The notes below the pieces were generated by a model. It worked only from the letters and a program-made list of their open reading frames with translations. It did not search any database and was not told the origin of the DNA. DNA of 6,121 bases, from positions 1 to 6,121 of the forward strand of contig JBMLOR010000039.1 of NCBI GenBank assembly GCA_049242865.1, read 5' to 3'. A program made the position numbers and the translations under genes. This document shows positions 1-6,121 of the stretch, in pieces. Each line of letters begins with the position of its first letter. Position 1 is the first letter of the stretch. Origin of the DNA: CAIVPM01 sp049242865. GTDB lineage: Bacteria > Bacteroidota > Bacteroidia > Chitinophagales > Chitinophagaceae.

Positions 1-1307
1 TATTCGTTACCTGCACTATAAGCTACAACAGAAGGTGAATTCCAAAAAGCTTCCACCATCTCTTTCAGTTGACTTTTAAAATCATCTTTTACTTTTTGAG
101 CAGTCATTAAAACTGCACTTATTTGCCAATTTGGAATTTCGTTTACCAGTAAATAACCATTTTCATCGGCCCATTTAAAAAAATGTTTACTTGGTGGTGT
201 ATGGTTCATTCTTGCAAAAATCATGTGACCGTTTCTTTGCAAACTCATGTCAATTTTTGCTAACTCTTCTGGTTCAGTTGAGCCAAAAATTGGATGGTCA
301 GAATGACGATTAGCACCTGCAACTCTTATGGGCTTTCCATTTAATTTAAATTGAATACCATCAACTTTAAATTCTCTGATACCAAAATAGGTGCTGTACG
401 GTGTTGTTGATTTTTCTCCAAATGATAAACTTGTTTGAACATCGTATAAGTTAGGATTGTCAAAATCCCAAAGTAATACATCGCTCGAAGCAAACTCATA
501 ATCTTGGATAATTTTTTGAACAGAAAACGGTTTAACTGTCACTTCTTTTTCTGCGTTAGCATTTAATACAACAGTAGACTTTGTGCTACGATTGATAATT
601 GTTGGTTTAACTTTAACCAACTCTTCTTTCATGCTTTTATTTTCTACCCAAGTGATTATTTTAACTAAAGCTTTACCTGTAGATAGGTTTGGGGTTGATT
701 CTATCTTTTGATTTTTTACATACACTTTATCAGTAAGCAAAATATTTACATCTCTTGTAATACCACCATACTCATACCAAGGAAAAAATTGTGCAGAAGG
801 ATTGTCGCCCATTCTTGCTCCAGGAACAGTTAAATCGGTCCAGGAATTATCTACTTCAACCGTTATAAAATTGAGTTGGTTTTGTTTTATAAACTTAGAG
901 ATGTTAACTTCAAAAGGAGTGTAGCCACCTTCGTGAAAAGCAGCAATTTCGCCATTAATAAAAATTCTACACTTATAATAAACTGCTTCAAATCTTATTC
1001 TTACTAATTTATCTTTTGCATCTTCTGGAAGCTTAAATGCTTTTCTATACCAAGCTTTGCCAACAAAATTGTAACGTATATCAGTACTCCAACAATGGGG
1101 TACATTTACAACATCAAACCTTGCAGCTGCATATCCATTTGCACTATCTTTTTCGTTTATTTTCCAAGGGAGATGCCATCCTAAAACTTCACCTCTGCTT
1201 AGTGGGTCTAAAGCAAAATTCCATGCACCATTGAGGGAGATTTCTTGGGCAGTTGACTTCAATCCCAAACAACACAAAAAGAAAAAAATAAAACTTTGTT
1301 TACGCAT
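1..1307 (-). CDS. Secreted glycoside hydrolase family 2 enzyme (beta-galactosidase/beta-glucuronidase-like), N-terminal part, truncated by window edge
   Basis: This frame is open from an ATG at 1307-1305 to the left edge (435 full codons), so the C-terminus is missing. GH2 enzymes remove beta-linked sugars such as galactose, glucuronic acid or mannose by a retaining mechanism with two glutamates. The visible order is: a signal peptide (residues 1-20, cut before QEISLNGAW); the N-terminal sugar-binding jelly roll (about 25-185, with INGE, HEGGYTPFE and YEYGGITRDV near 178-186); an Ig-like domain (about 187-300); and the start of the TIM barrel from about 310. Barrel motifs are GANRHSDHP (H335), RMNHTPP (R366, H369) and ADENGYLLVNEIPNW (E390). 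SPSVVAYSAGNE ends at E435, which matches the GH2 acid/base glutamate and is the last whole codon in the window. The nucleophile glutamate lies outside. The start is supported by the signal peptide directly after it. The gene follows the FAD oxidoreductase by 12 nt, so co-transcription is likely. Family assignment is firm; substrate is not determined. Confidence 0.93.
   Translation of the reverse strand, partial: MRKQSFIFFFLCCLGLKSTAQEISLNGAWNFALDPLSRGEVLGWHLPWKINEKDSANGYAAARFDVVNVPHCWSTDIRYNFVGKAWYRKAFKLPEDAKDKLVRIRFEAVYYKCRIFINGEIAAFHEGGYTPFEVNISKFIKQNQLNFITVEVDNSWTDLTVPGARMGDNPSAQFFPWYEYGGITRDVNILLTDKVYVKNQKIESTPNLSTGKALVKIITWVENKSMKEELVKVKPTIINRSTKSTVVLNANAEKEVTVKPFSVQKIIQDYEFASSDVLLWDFDNPNLYDVQTSLSFGEKSTTPYSTYFGIREFKVDGIQFKLNGKPIRVAGANRHSDHPIFGSTEPEELAKIDMSLQRNGHMIFARMNHTPPSKHFFKWADENGYLLVNEIPNWQISAVLMTAQKVKDDFKSQLKEMVEAFWNSPSVVAYSAGNE
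1248..1307 (-). other. Signal peptide of the GH2 enzyme
   Basis: Residues 1-20 show a basic start (MRK), a phenylalanine/leucine-rich hydrophobic core (residues 6-16) and a small-residue cleavage site S-T-A before Q21. This is a common signal peptidase I pattern in Bacteroidota and predicts export to the periplasm or beyond. Two cysteines (C12, C13) lie inside the core, but the residues before them (FFFL) do not make a good lipobox, so a lipoprotein is less likely. Confidence 0.75.
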
Positions 1308-1319
1308 TTTATACAATAA

Positions 1320-3599
1320 TTAGTAGCATCTAACTTCGAATAATGAAGCTGGAGCATCAGGGTTTGAATTAGAAATTTTTAAAGTTAATTGATTAGTTTT
1401 AACTGGTTGACTTAAACTTATTGTTTGATGCGATAGATAATTATTATTGATTTCGCCAATTAAATTATTGCCACCATCGTATAGTTTTACTTCATCGGCA
1501 CAAAAAGCCATTTTGCTTTCAGGATTAAGTAACAATACTGATTCTAAAGGATGATCATAATCGGCATCAAAGAATAATTCTACTTTGTTGATTGTTTTTT
1601 CTTCGTTCCAACCTATTGAAATTTCTCCAACTTTGTCTGTATAATTGGCTACCCAAGCATTGGTACTTTTTACAGGCCGTTGGATTCCATTTCTTACATT
1701 ACTTACATCAAATGGTTGTAATGCTGGTGAAATTTCCATGGCAATATTTTTACCTTGTGGCCTTCGTTGTGGGCACCAAAATTCAAAAGCTTCAACGCCT
1801 ATATCACTTGGTGGTTCTTGTTTACCATAATTGCTAACTGCAGGATTAATTGCATTGAAAACAGAAACAATTCCTGAAATACGTTTATCGCTATTTGCAA
1901 TATCTACCTCCTCATTTCTCATGAAACATACAAAAGCATATTGCTCTTCGGTAAATGTATACTCAAAATCAACACTGTACTTTCCTTCACCTGATTTTAA
2001 CTCAATTGCTTTGCTTGCAACAGTTACATCGGGTGTGTGATTTCCAACTTTACTACTTATTCTCAACTCAACTTGTAAAGTAGTATTAGTTTTGGCATTA
2101 GCCCAAAATGAAATACTTGGCATTTTTTGCTTGCTTACAGGTAGCATTTGACCAGTAGAAAATTTAAGATTTTGCCATTCGCCAGAAGCTGGAATTTCTG
2201 ATAATTCTAAACTTGAACTTGCTTTTAAAATAGTGGCTTGTTGCACTAAATCGTTGGCATCGTTTAAGGATAAATTTGGAATGTGCTGACCGGTTTTCAT
2301 TAATTCTTGCTGCAACTCTTTGATATGTTTTTCTCCAATTGCTCTAGGGTTTGCATTGTATTTTTTAGCAAGACTTGCTGCTATTGCAACTGCTTGCCCA
2401 ACATGGGCACAAGTGGCCATAACCCTTGTACTACCAAAAGCAACATGTGATGCACTTATGATACGACCAGCTAAGAAGAGATTGCTAATATTTTTGCTAT
2501 ACAAGCTGCGATAAGGAATGCCATAAATACCTTTTGAGTGCCATTGATTACAGCCTGATTTATCGCTAAACACCCCATCTGCAGGATGTAAATCAACGCT
2601 CCAACCACCAAAAGCAACTGCATCGTCAAACACAGTTTGTTCAATAACATCTTGTTGTTTTATGATATAATCGCCTTCAAAACGACGACTTTCTCTTTTT
2701 CCAGGTACGTGACCAACCCACTCTAAAGTTAGGTTATCAGCTTCCGGAAATTTGCCACTGTTTTTGATGTAATCCCAAACACCGTACACCACTTTCCAAA
2801 GTTGCCATTTAATGTTTTCAGTTTCGTGTACAGTATCTAATCTTCCTCCATATTCAATCCACCACAAACGACAACCAAAATCTTTTGGATTAAAATTTTT
2901 AAATCGAGGAACTTCTTTGGTTACATCAATGGCGAAAGAAGGAGGTATATATTTTACTTTTCTGCCAACATCTTTTGAGTAAAAATAAATAGAGTGTCCA
3001 AGTAATTCACCATACTCTTTTGTTGGAGCAAATAATTCACCAAATTCATCTTTAGATTCAGCCCCCATTCTAAAAGCTGCACCTGCTAAAAATCCTACAA
3101 TACCATCGCCACTTGCATCACAAAAATATGGAGCCGTTAAAGTGTATTGAATAGAGTTTTGAGAGCAGAATGCAATAACAGATTCAATAGTATCGGCATC
3201 TTTTTTTGCAACATCGTACACAGCAGTATTTAAGAGCAAGGTAATATTGGGTTGCTCGGCTACTTTTTCAAGTAAAATCACATCAAACAACAGTGGATTT
3301 CCCTCAGGATTTCTGTGTCCGTTTTCAACTAAAATTTCATCTATTACACCACCTTCTCTAGCCCAACGATTATTATTACCCATGTGTGATGTGGCTCCTA
3401 AAACCCAAAGCCTAACTTCGCTAGAAGCATTACCACCCAACACAGGCCTATCTTGAACTAGAATTACTTTTAAACCTGCTCTTGCTGCAGTTATTGCAGT
3501 ACATGTACCACCTAAACCACCACCTACAATTACAAGGTCTGCTGATAGGTGTTGTGATTGTAATGATCTTTTAAGGTTGTTATTATTGTCAACTAACAT
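1320..3599 (-). CDS. FAD-dependent oxidoreductase (FAD_oxidored, PF12831-like) with C-terminal beta-rich domains
   Basis: This complete 759-residue flavoprotein has an N-terminal Rossmann fold with the dinucleotide-binding motif GGGLGG (residues 26-31), followed by QDRPVLGGNASSE (49-61), which is typical of this family. Further family blocks are DASGDGIVG (161-169), a tryptophan-rich segment CRLWWIEYGGRL (243-254), VPGKRESRRFEGDY (298-311), and the second FAD-contacting block AGRIISASHVAFGSTRV (377-393) followed by the TCAHVGQA helix (396-403). Residues from about 461 to 759 are not part of the flavin fold and look like two beta-sandwich domains, the last ending in FEVRCY like galactose-binding (F5/8-type) modules. 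No signal peptide or twin-arginine motif is seen, and an in-frame stop at 3609-3611 rules out a longer start, so the enzyme is probably cytoplasmic. It lies 55 nt after susD and 12 nt before the GH2 gene. Family members are common in glycan-degradation loci and are sometimes misnamed xanthan lyase. The substrate is unknown; oxidation of a sugar or aglycone is inferred from context only. Confidence 0.9.
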   Translation of the reverse strand: MLVDNNNNLKRSLQSQHLSADLVIVGGGLGGTCTAITAARAGLKVILVQDRPVLGGNASSEVRLWVLGATSHMGNNNRWAREGGVIDEILVENGHRNPEGNPLLFDVILLEKVAEQPNITLLLNTAVYDVAKKDADTIESVIAFCSQNSIQYTLTAPYFCDASGDGIVGFLAGAAFRMGAESKDEFGELFAPTKEYGELLGHSIYFYSKDVGRKVKYIPPSFAIDVTKEVPRFKNFNPKDFGCRLWWIEYGGRLDTVHETENIKWQLWKVVYGVWDYIKNSGKFPEADNLTLEWVGHVPGKRESRRFEGDYIIKQQDVIEQTVFDDAVAFGGWSVDLHPADGVFSDKSGCNQWHSKGIYGIPYRSLYSKNISNLFLAGRIISASHVAFGSTRVMATCAHVGQAVAIAASLAKKYNANPRAIGEKHIKELQQELMKTGQHIPNLSLNDANDLVQQATILKASSSLELSEIPASGEWQNLKFSTGQMLPVSKQKMPSISFWANAKTNTTLQVELRISSKVGNHTPDVTVASKAIELKSGEGKYSVDFEYTFTEEQYAFVCFMRNEEVDIANSDKRISGIVSVFNAINPAVSNYGKQEPPSDIGVEAFEFWCPQRRPQGKNIAMEISPALQPFDVSNVRNGIQRPVKSTNAWVANYTDKVGEISIGWNEEKTINKVELFFDADYDHPLESVLLLNPESKMAFCADEVKLYDGGNNLIGEINNNYLSHQTISLSQPVKTNQLTLKISNSNPDAPASLFEVRCY
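1323..2219 (-). other. C-terminal beta-rich extension of the FAD oxidoreductase (two probable beta-sandwich domains)
   Basis: Residues 461-759 follow the flavin domain. The first part (about 470-590) alternates hydrophobic and polar residues and includes VELRISS and YAFVCFMRNEEVDI, as expected of a beta-sandwich. A linker around 590-620 (EPPSDIGVEAFEFWCPQ) leads to the second part (about 623-759). That part contains VRNGIQRP, WVANYTDKVGEISIGW, INKVELFFDADYDH, ADEVKLYDGGNNLI and a final ASLFEVRCY, an arrangement resembling discoidin/F5-8-type galactose-binding domains. The assignment rests on pattern only, without a profile search. Confidence 0.55.
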
Positions 3600-3654
3600 A
3601 TTATTTTTTTACTTTTCTTAAATTTAATTGCTATGGTTTGTCGTATAAAAACTA
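3600..3654 (-). other. 55-nt gap between susD and the FAD oxidoreductase gene
   Basis: This is the widest gap between genes in the window. It is very AT-rich and contains no clear hairpin with a T-tract, no Bacteroidota -7 box of the TAnnTTTG type, and no Shine-Dalgarno-like sequence before the oxidoreductase ATG. A 10-bp palindrome made only of A and T lies at 3618-3627 and is probably chance. The gap is compatible with read-through from susD. Confidence 0.5.
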
Positions 3655-5160
3655 CTACCAATCTTCGTTTTGAACCATATTAGGGTTGTTGGCCATTTCT
3701 TGTATTGGTATTGGTAAAACTTTGTATTTATTTGGATTTGGATTATCGATAAAATCGAAATTTGAAAGCGGTTGACTATAAAAATCGGATAAAGATTTTT
3801 TTGTATTGGGTGCAATAACATCCCAACGCTTAAGATCGAACCAACGATGACATTCAAATGCAAATTCACGTCTCCTTTCTTGTCTGTATTTTGTTCTCAA
3901 ATCAGCTTGGTCGGTAAAGGTTAATAATGGTAAGGCAGTGCTTCCATGAGTTCTTCTTACATTATTAATATGGTCTAATGCAGCAGTTAAATTAGCTGCA
4001 CCACCAATTTCTATAAGAGCTTCAGCAGTCATGTGCAGTACATCTGCATATCTTAATAAAATAAGATCGTCACTTGCATCATCACCAGTTGAGTATTTCA
4101 TTACAGATGAACCAGTAAGTTTATTGGCTAATGTAAAACTAGTAGTTGTAATAGCTCTTCTTGCATCAGATGTAGATTCAAAAACTCTAGTTGCAGCAGG
4201 AGCATCAGTTGCATAATCTGCAGTAGGGGCAGTGTATCTAAAAGTTCTAAAGGTCCAACCCATACGAGTAAATGCTTGTAAACTATTGGCTAACCCACTA
4301 GTGCCTCTAATAAAGTAAATTCTTTCTCTACATAATTGTTTGGTACCTAGCGTAGGAGTAAAAATATTGGCGAAGCTTGCATTCAAAGCAAGGTTGTATC
4401 TTGTTCTGTTATCAATTAAATCTTTAAGTTCATCAATGGCAAGTTGATATCCACTTGGGTCTCTTAATGGGAAGCCAGCCATTGTTAAATAAACTTTACC
4501 TAAAAGCGTTTTAGCAGCAGCTACTGTAACACGACCACCATCTGTAGAAGTGTAACTATAAGATGTGTCTAAAAAAGTTTTAGCATATTTTAAATCTTCG
4601 ATTACATGATTATAAACATCTCTTGTAGCAGCTCTTTTTGGAAAAATATTGTTTGCTGTAATGTCTGAAGGTTCAGTTTGTAATGGAACATCACCAAACA
4701 TTTGCACTAATCTAAAATGATAAAAAGCTCTAAAAAATCTTGCCTGAGCTTGTGCTAAGCGAATAGTTTTTGGTCTAAATTTTACGCTATCAGATGCAAA
4801 TTTTATTACATTGTTTGCTCTATTTATTACATTGTACGATCTGCTCCAAGCACCAGCAATTACTGAGTTTGTAGATGTAAAAGTCATCATATCTAACTGT
4901 GACCTTTCTGGAGTAAAGTTTGTATTGGTTGGGTAGCCACCATCATCGCTTATTGTTTCTAAAGGAAACATTATTGGCAAACCACTCGAAGCTTCAAATC
5001 TTGCAGCATTATAAATACCATCTACGCTTGCCTTTATATCATCTTCAGTAGAGTAGAAGTTTGAATTGGTAATTTGATCTTGTGGAATTTCTTCTAAAAA
5101 TTTTTTGCAAGAAGAAAAACTAATTATTGTTATTATTAATATTAAAAAATGCTTTTTCAT
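3655..5160 (-). CDS. susD: SusD/RagB-family nutrient-binding outer-membrane lipoprotein
   Basis: This is a complete 501-residue SusD homologue, close to the usual family length. SusD proteins sit on the outer face of the outer membrane, bind glycan and act as a lid over their SusC partner. Residues 1-17 are a lipoprotein signal ending SFSS before C18. The N-terminal SusD-like region includes FLEEIPQDQ (21-29), the helical block RFFRAFYHFRLVQMFGDVPL (141-160) and helical repeats to about 240. The C-terminal RagB/SusD domain has ILLRYADVLHMTAEALIE (367-384), RQERRREFAFECHRWFDLKRW (426-446, with C437 where glycine is usual) and the final VLPIPIQEMANNPNMVQNEDW (481-501), all family hallmarks. The ATG at 5160 is 19 nt after the susC stop and is fixed by the lipoprotein signal. 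The gene symbol denotes the family; the bound glycan cannot be read from the sequence. Confidence 0.97.
   Translation of the reverse strand: MKKHFLILIITIISFSSCKKFLEEIPQDQITNSNFYSTEDDIKASVDGIYNAARFEASSGLPIMFPLETISDDGGYPTNTNFTPERSQLDMMTFTSTNSVIAGAWSRSYNVINRANNVIKFASDSVKFRPKTIRLAQAQARFFRAFYHFRLVQMFGDVPLQTEPSDITANNIFPKRAATRDVYNHVIEDLKYAKTFLDTSYSYTSTDGGRVTVAAAKTLLGKVYLTMAGFPLRDPSGYQLAIDELKDLIDNRTRYNLALNASFANIFTPTLGTKQLCRERIYFIRGTSGLANSLQAFTRMGWTFRTFRYTAPTADYATDAPAATRVFESTSDARRAITTTSFTLANKLTGSSVMKYSTGDDASDDLILLRYADVLHMTAEALIEIGGAANLTAALDHINNVRRTHGSTALPLLTFTDQADLRTKYRQERRREFAFECHRWFDLKRWDVIAPNTKKSLSDFYSQPLSNFDFIDNPNPNKYKVLPIPIQEMANNPNMVQNEDW
5107..5160 (-). other. Lipoprotein signal peptide and lipobox of SusD
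   Basis: Residues 1-18 read as a basic start (MKKH), an isoleucine/leucine-rich core (5-13) and SFSS before C18, which is the predicted lipidated cysteine. K19 and K20 follow. The pattern predicts cleavage by signal peptidase II and outer-membrane anchoring, as expected for SusD proteins. Confidence 0.88.
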
Positions 5161-5179
5161 ATAATTATAAATTTAAAAA

Positions 5180-6121
5180 TTAAAGTGTTACTGTAAAACC
5201 AAAACGATATGCTAATGCCAATGGAGCAGCTCCATTATCAATTCCTCTAGTAAATCCTCTACCACTAGAAGCACCAATTTCTGGATTAAAACCTGAGTAT
5301 TTTGTTATAATAAACAAGTTTTGTACGTTACCATACACTTGAATATTTTGAACTTTCAGTTTTTTAATTAAACTAGCTGGTAGTTTATAACTCAAGCTAA
5401 TATCTCTACATCTAAAGAAATCGGCATTTTCAATAAAGTAATCTGTTGATTCTCTTTGGTCTGCAGTTGTTCCTGCAACTACAGTTGTAGCACGTTTATT
5501 TTGCTCTCTTAAGTCTGCAATTGTTTTTGCATCCATACCTGGTAATATTGCTCTGTACCTTGTATCATAGGCATCTTTTCTTACATTGTTTAAGCCAGTC
5601 ATTGTTCCCCAGTTAATCATAAATTGATTAAATACTTGGTGGCCGTATGCATAACTAAAATAAGCAGTTAGTTCAAAGTTTTTGTAACTAATGGTAGTAT
5701 TAAATCCACCAAAAGCAACGGGAACAGCGTTACCAATCCAAGTTCTATCTAAATCGTTTAAAAGGCCATCACCATTTAAATCCATAAATCTTCTTTCGCC
5801 TTCTTGTGCACTACGTCTTAAACCTGCAGATGCAGTTGCAATGCCTAAACTATCCCAAAGACCTTCAGATCTAAGGCCAAAAAATGCACCAACTGGTTTA
5901 CCAGCAGCTACTCTTAATACAGGAATATTATTGCTTAATACGCCAGCGGTATAAAATTCATTTGGATTGTCGGTTCTTAATCTTTCAACTAAATTTTGGT
6001 TAAAGTTGATGTTACCTTCAACACTCCATTTCAAATCTTTTTGGTTAATAATTTTTACTCCAACTGTAATTTCTAAGCCTTCATTTTTTAAAGTTCCGAT
6101 ATTATCTAACATGGTGTTAAA
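5180..6121 (-). CDS. susC: SusC/RagA-family TonB-dependent transporter, C-terminal part, truncated by window edge
   Basis: This 314-codon fragment stays open to the right edge, so the methionine at 6112-6110 is internal and the true start lies outside. SusC proteins are TonB-dependent outer-membrane barrels of roughly 1,000 residues that import the glycan captured by SusD; only the last third or so of the barrel is present. Typical late-barrel signatures are LDNIGTLKNEGLEITVGVKI (strand after the NxG turn), AGKPVGAFFGLRSEGLWDS, RRFMDLNGDGLLNDLDRTWIGNAVP, FELTAYFSYAYGHQVFN, ADFFRCRDISLSYKLP, and VYGNVQNLFIITKYSGFNPE near the end. The protein closes with YRFGFTVTL, an alternating strand of the kind recognised by the BAM complex. 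It lies 19 nt upstream of susD, the standard paired arrangement. The symbol denotes the family; the substrate is unknown. The plug domain, TonB box and any N-terminal extension cannot be assessed. Confidence 0.96.
   Translation of the reverse strand, partial: FNTMLDNIGTLKNEGLEITVGVKIINQKDLKWSVEGNINFNQNLVERLRTDNPNEFYTAGVLSNNIPVLRVAAGKPVGAFFGLRSEGLWDSLGIATASAGLRRSAQEGERRFMDLNGDGLLNDLDRTWIGNAVPVAFGGFNTTISYKNFELTAYFSYAYGHQVFNQFMINWGTMTGLNNVRKDAYDTRYRAILPGMDAKTIADLREQNKRATTVVAGTTADQRESTDYFIENADFFRCRDISLSYKLPASLIKKLKVQNIQVYGNVQNLFIITKYSGFNPEIGASSGRGFTRGIDNGAAPLALAYRFGFTVTL
5747..5782 (-). other. Calcium-type acidic loop in SusC (DxNxDGxxxxxD)
   Basis: The transporter fragment contains D-L-N-G-D-G-L-L-N-D-L-D, followed by RTWIGN. 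Spacing of the aspartates and asparagine resembles an EF-hand-like or dockerin-like calcium loop, a conserved feature of SusC barrels in this position. Calcium binding is inferred from the motif only. Confidence 0.6.

Larger units (their letters stand above)
1..6121 (-). other. Part of a polysaccharide utilization locus (probable single operon susC-susD-FAD oxidoreductase-GH2)
   Basis: Four genes run in the same direction with gaps of 19, 55 and 12 nt and no convincing terminator between them. A SusC-SusD pair followed by catabolic enzymes is the defining layout of a polysaccharide utilization locus. Uptake, redox and hydrolysis functions are thus probably expressed together. No ECF sigma/anti-sigma pair, hybrid two-component regulator or SusR-like gene is present in the window, so regulation cannot be read from it. 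The locus continues beyond both edges. Confidence 0.85.

Noticed and set aside
1037..1234. Plus-strand 65-codon ORF opposite the GH2 gene
   Set aside because: The opposite strand encodes the conserved N-terminal domain of GH2 without interruption; the histidine/leucine-rich translation has no known motif.
1592..2040. Plus-strand ORFs opposite the oxidoreductase gene (1592-1837, 1645-1830, 1831-2040)
   Set aside because: They lie antisense to a strongly supported gene, overlap one another, and show no protein family signature.
3618..3627. Perfect palindrome TTAAATTTAA in the susD-oxidoreductase gap, with TAAATTTA also at 5168-5175 in the susC-susD gap
   Set aside because: Both are made only of A and T in very AT-rich spacers, where short palindromes are expected by chance; no flanking symmetry supports an operator.
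3629..3660. Possible terminator hairpin with TGGT and ACCA arms after susD
   Set aside because: Only four base pairs match across a loop of about 19 nt, and no T-tract follows in the direction of transcription.
3624..3869. Minus-strand 81-codon ORF starting MNLHLNVIVGS
   Set aside because: It overlaps the 3' end of susD in another frame, has no recognisable domain, and its composition is what out-of-frame AT-rich coding sequence gives.
5691..5954. Plus-strand 87-codon ORF opposite susC
   Set aside because: It is antisense to a well-conserved SusC region (including the DLNGDG loop), so it is a shadow of that gene.

Overview
The window is AT-rich DNA (roughly mid-30s % G+C by eye) from a member of the Bacteroidota. 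The evidence is a SusC-SusD pair, the absence of Shine-Dalgarno-like sequences before any of the genes, and Bacteroidota-style export signals. The environmental flavour (AT-rich, asparagine- and lysine-rich proteins) would suit a Chitinophagales or Sphingobacteriales-like organism, but nothing in the window fixes the genus.

All four genes lie on the minus strand and read from right to left as one probable operon: a SusC-type TonB-dependent transporter (C-terminal 314 codons only, running off the right edge), a complete SusD-type surface glycan-binding lipoprotein, a complete 759-residue FAD-dependent oxidoreductase with a long beta-rich C-terminal tail, and the first 435 codons of a secreted glycoside hydrolase family 2 (GH2) enzyme running off the left edge. 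The gaps between them are 19, 55 and 12 nt. No stretch over 300 bases lacks a gene. I saw no RNA gene, mobile element, CRISPR array, clear terminator or promoter; the operon promoter and any regulator must lie beyond the right edge or elsewhere.

This is part of a polysaccharide utilization locus (PUL). The expected division of labour is capture of a glycan or glycoside by SusD at the cell surface, TonB-driven uptake by SusC, and hydrolysis of a beta-linked sugar in the periplasm by the GH2 enzyme. The unusual member is the flavoprotein between SusD and GH2. It has complete FAD-binding motifs and no visible signal peptide, so it is predicted to be cytoplasmic, and its substrate is not evident. 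Its position suggests that the locus combines redox chemistry with hydrolysis of its glycan. That is the most interesting point here, but it remains an inference.
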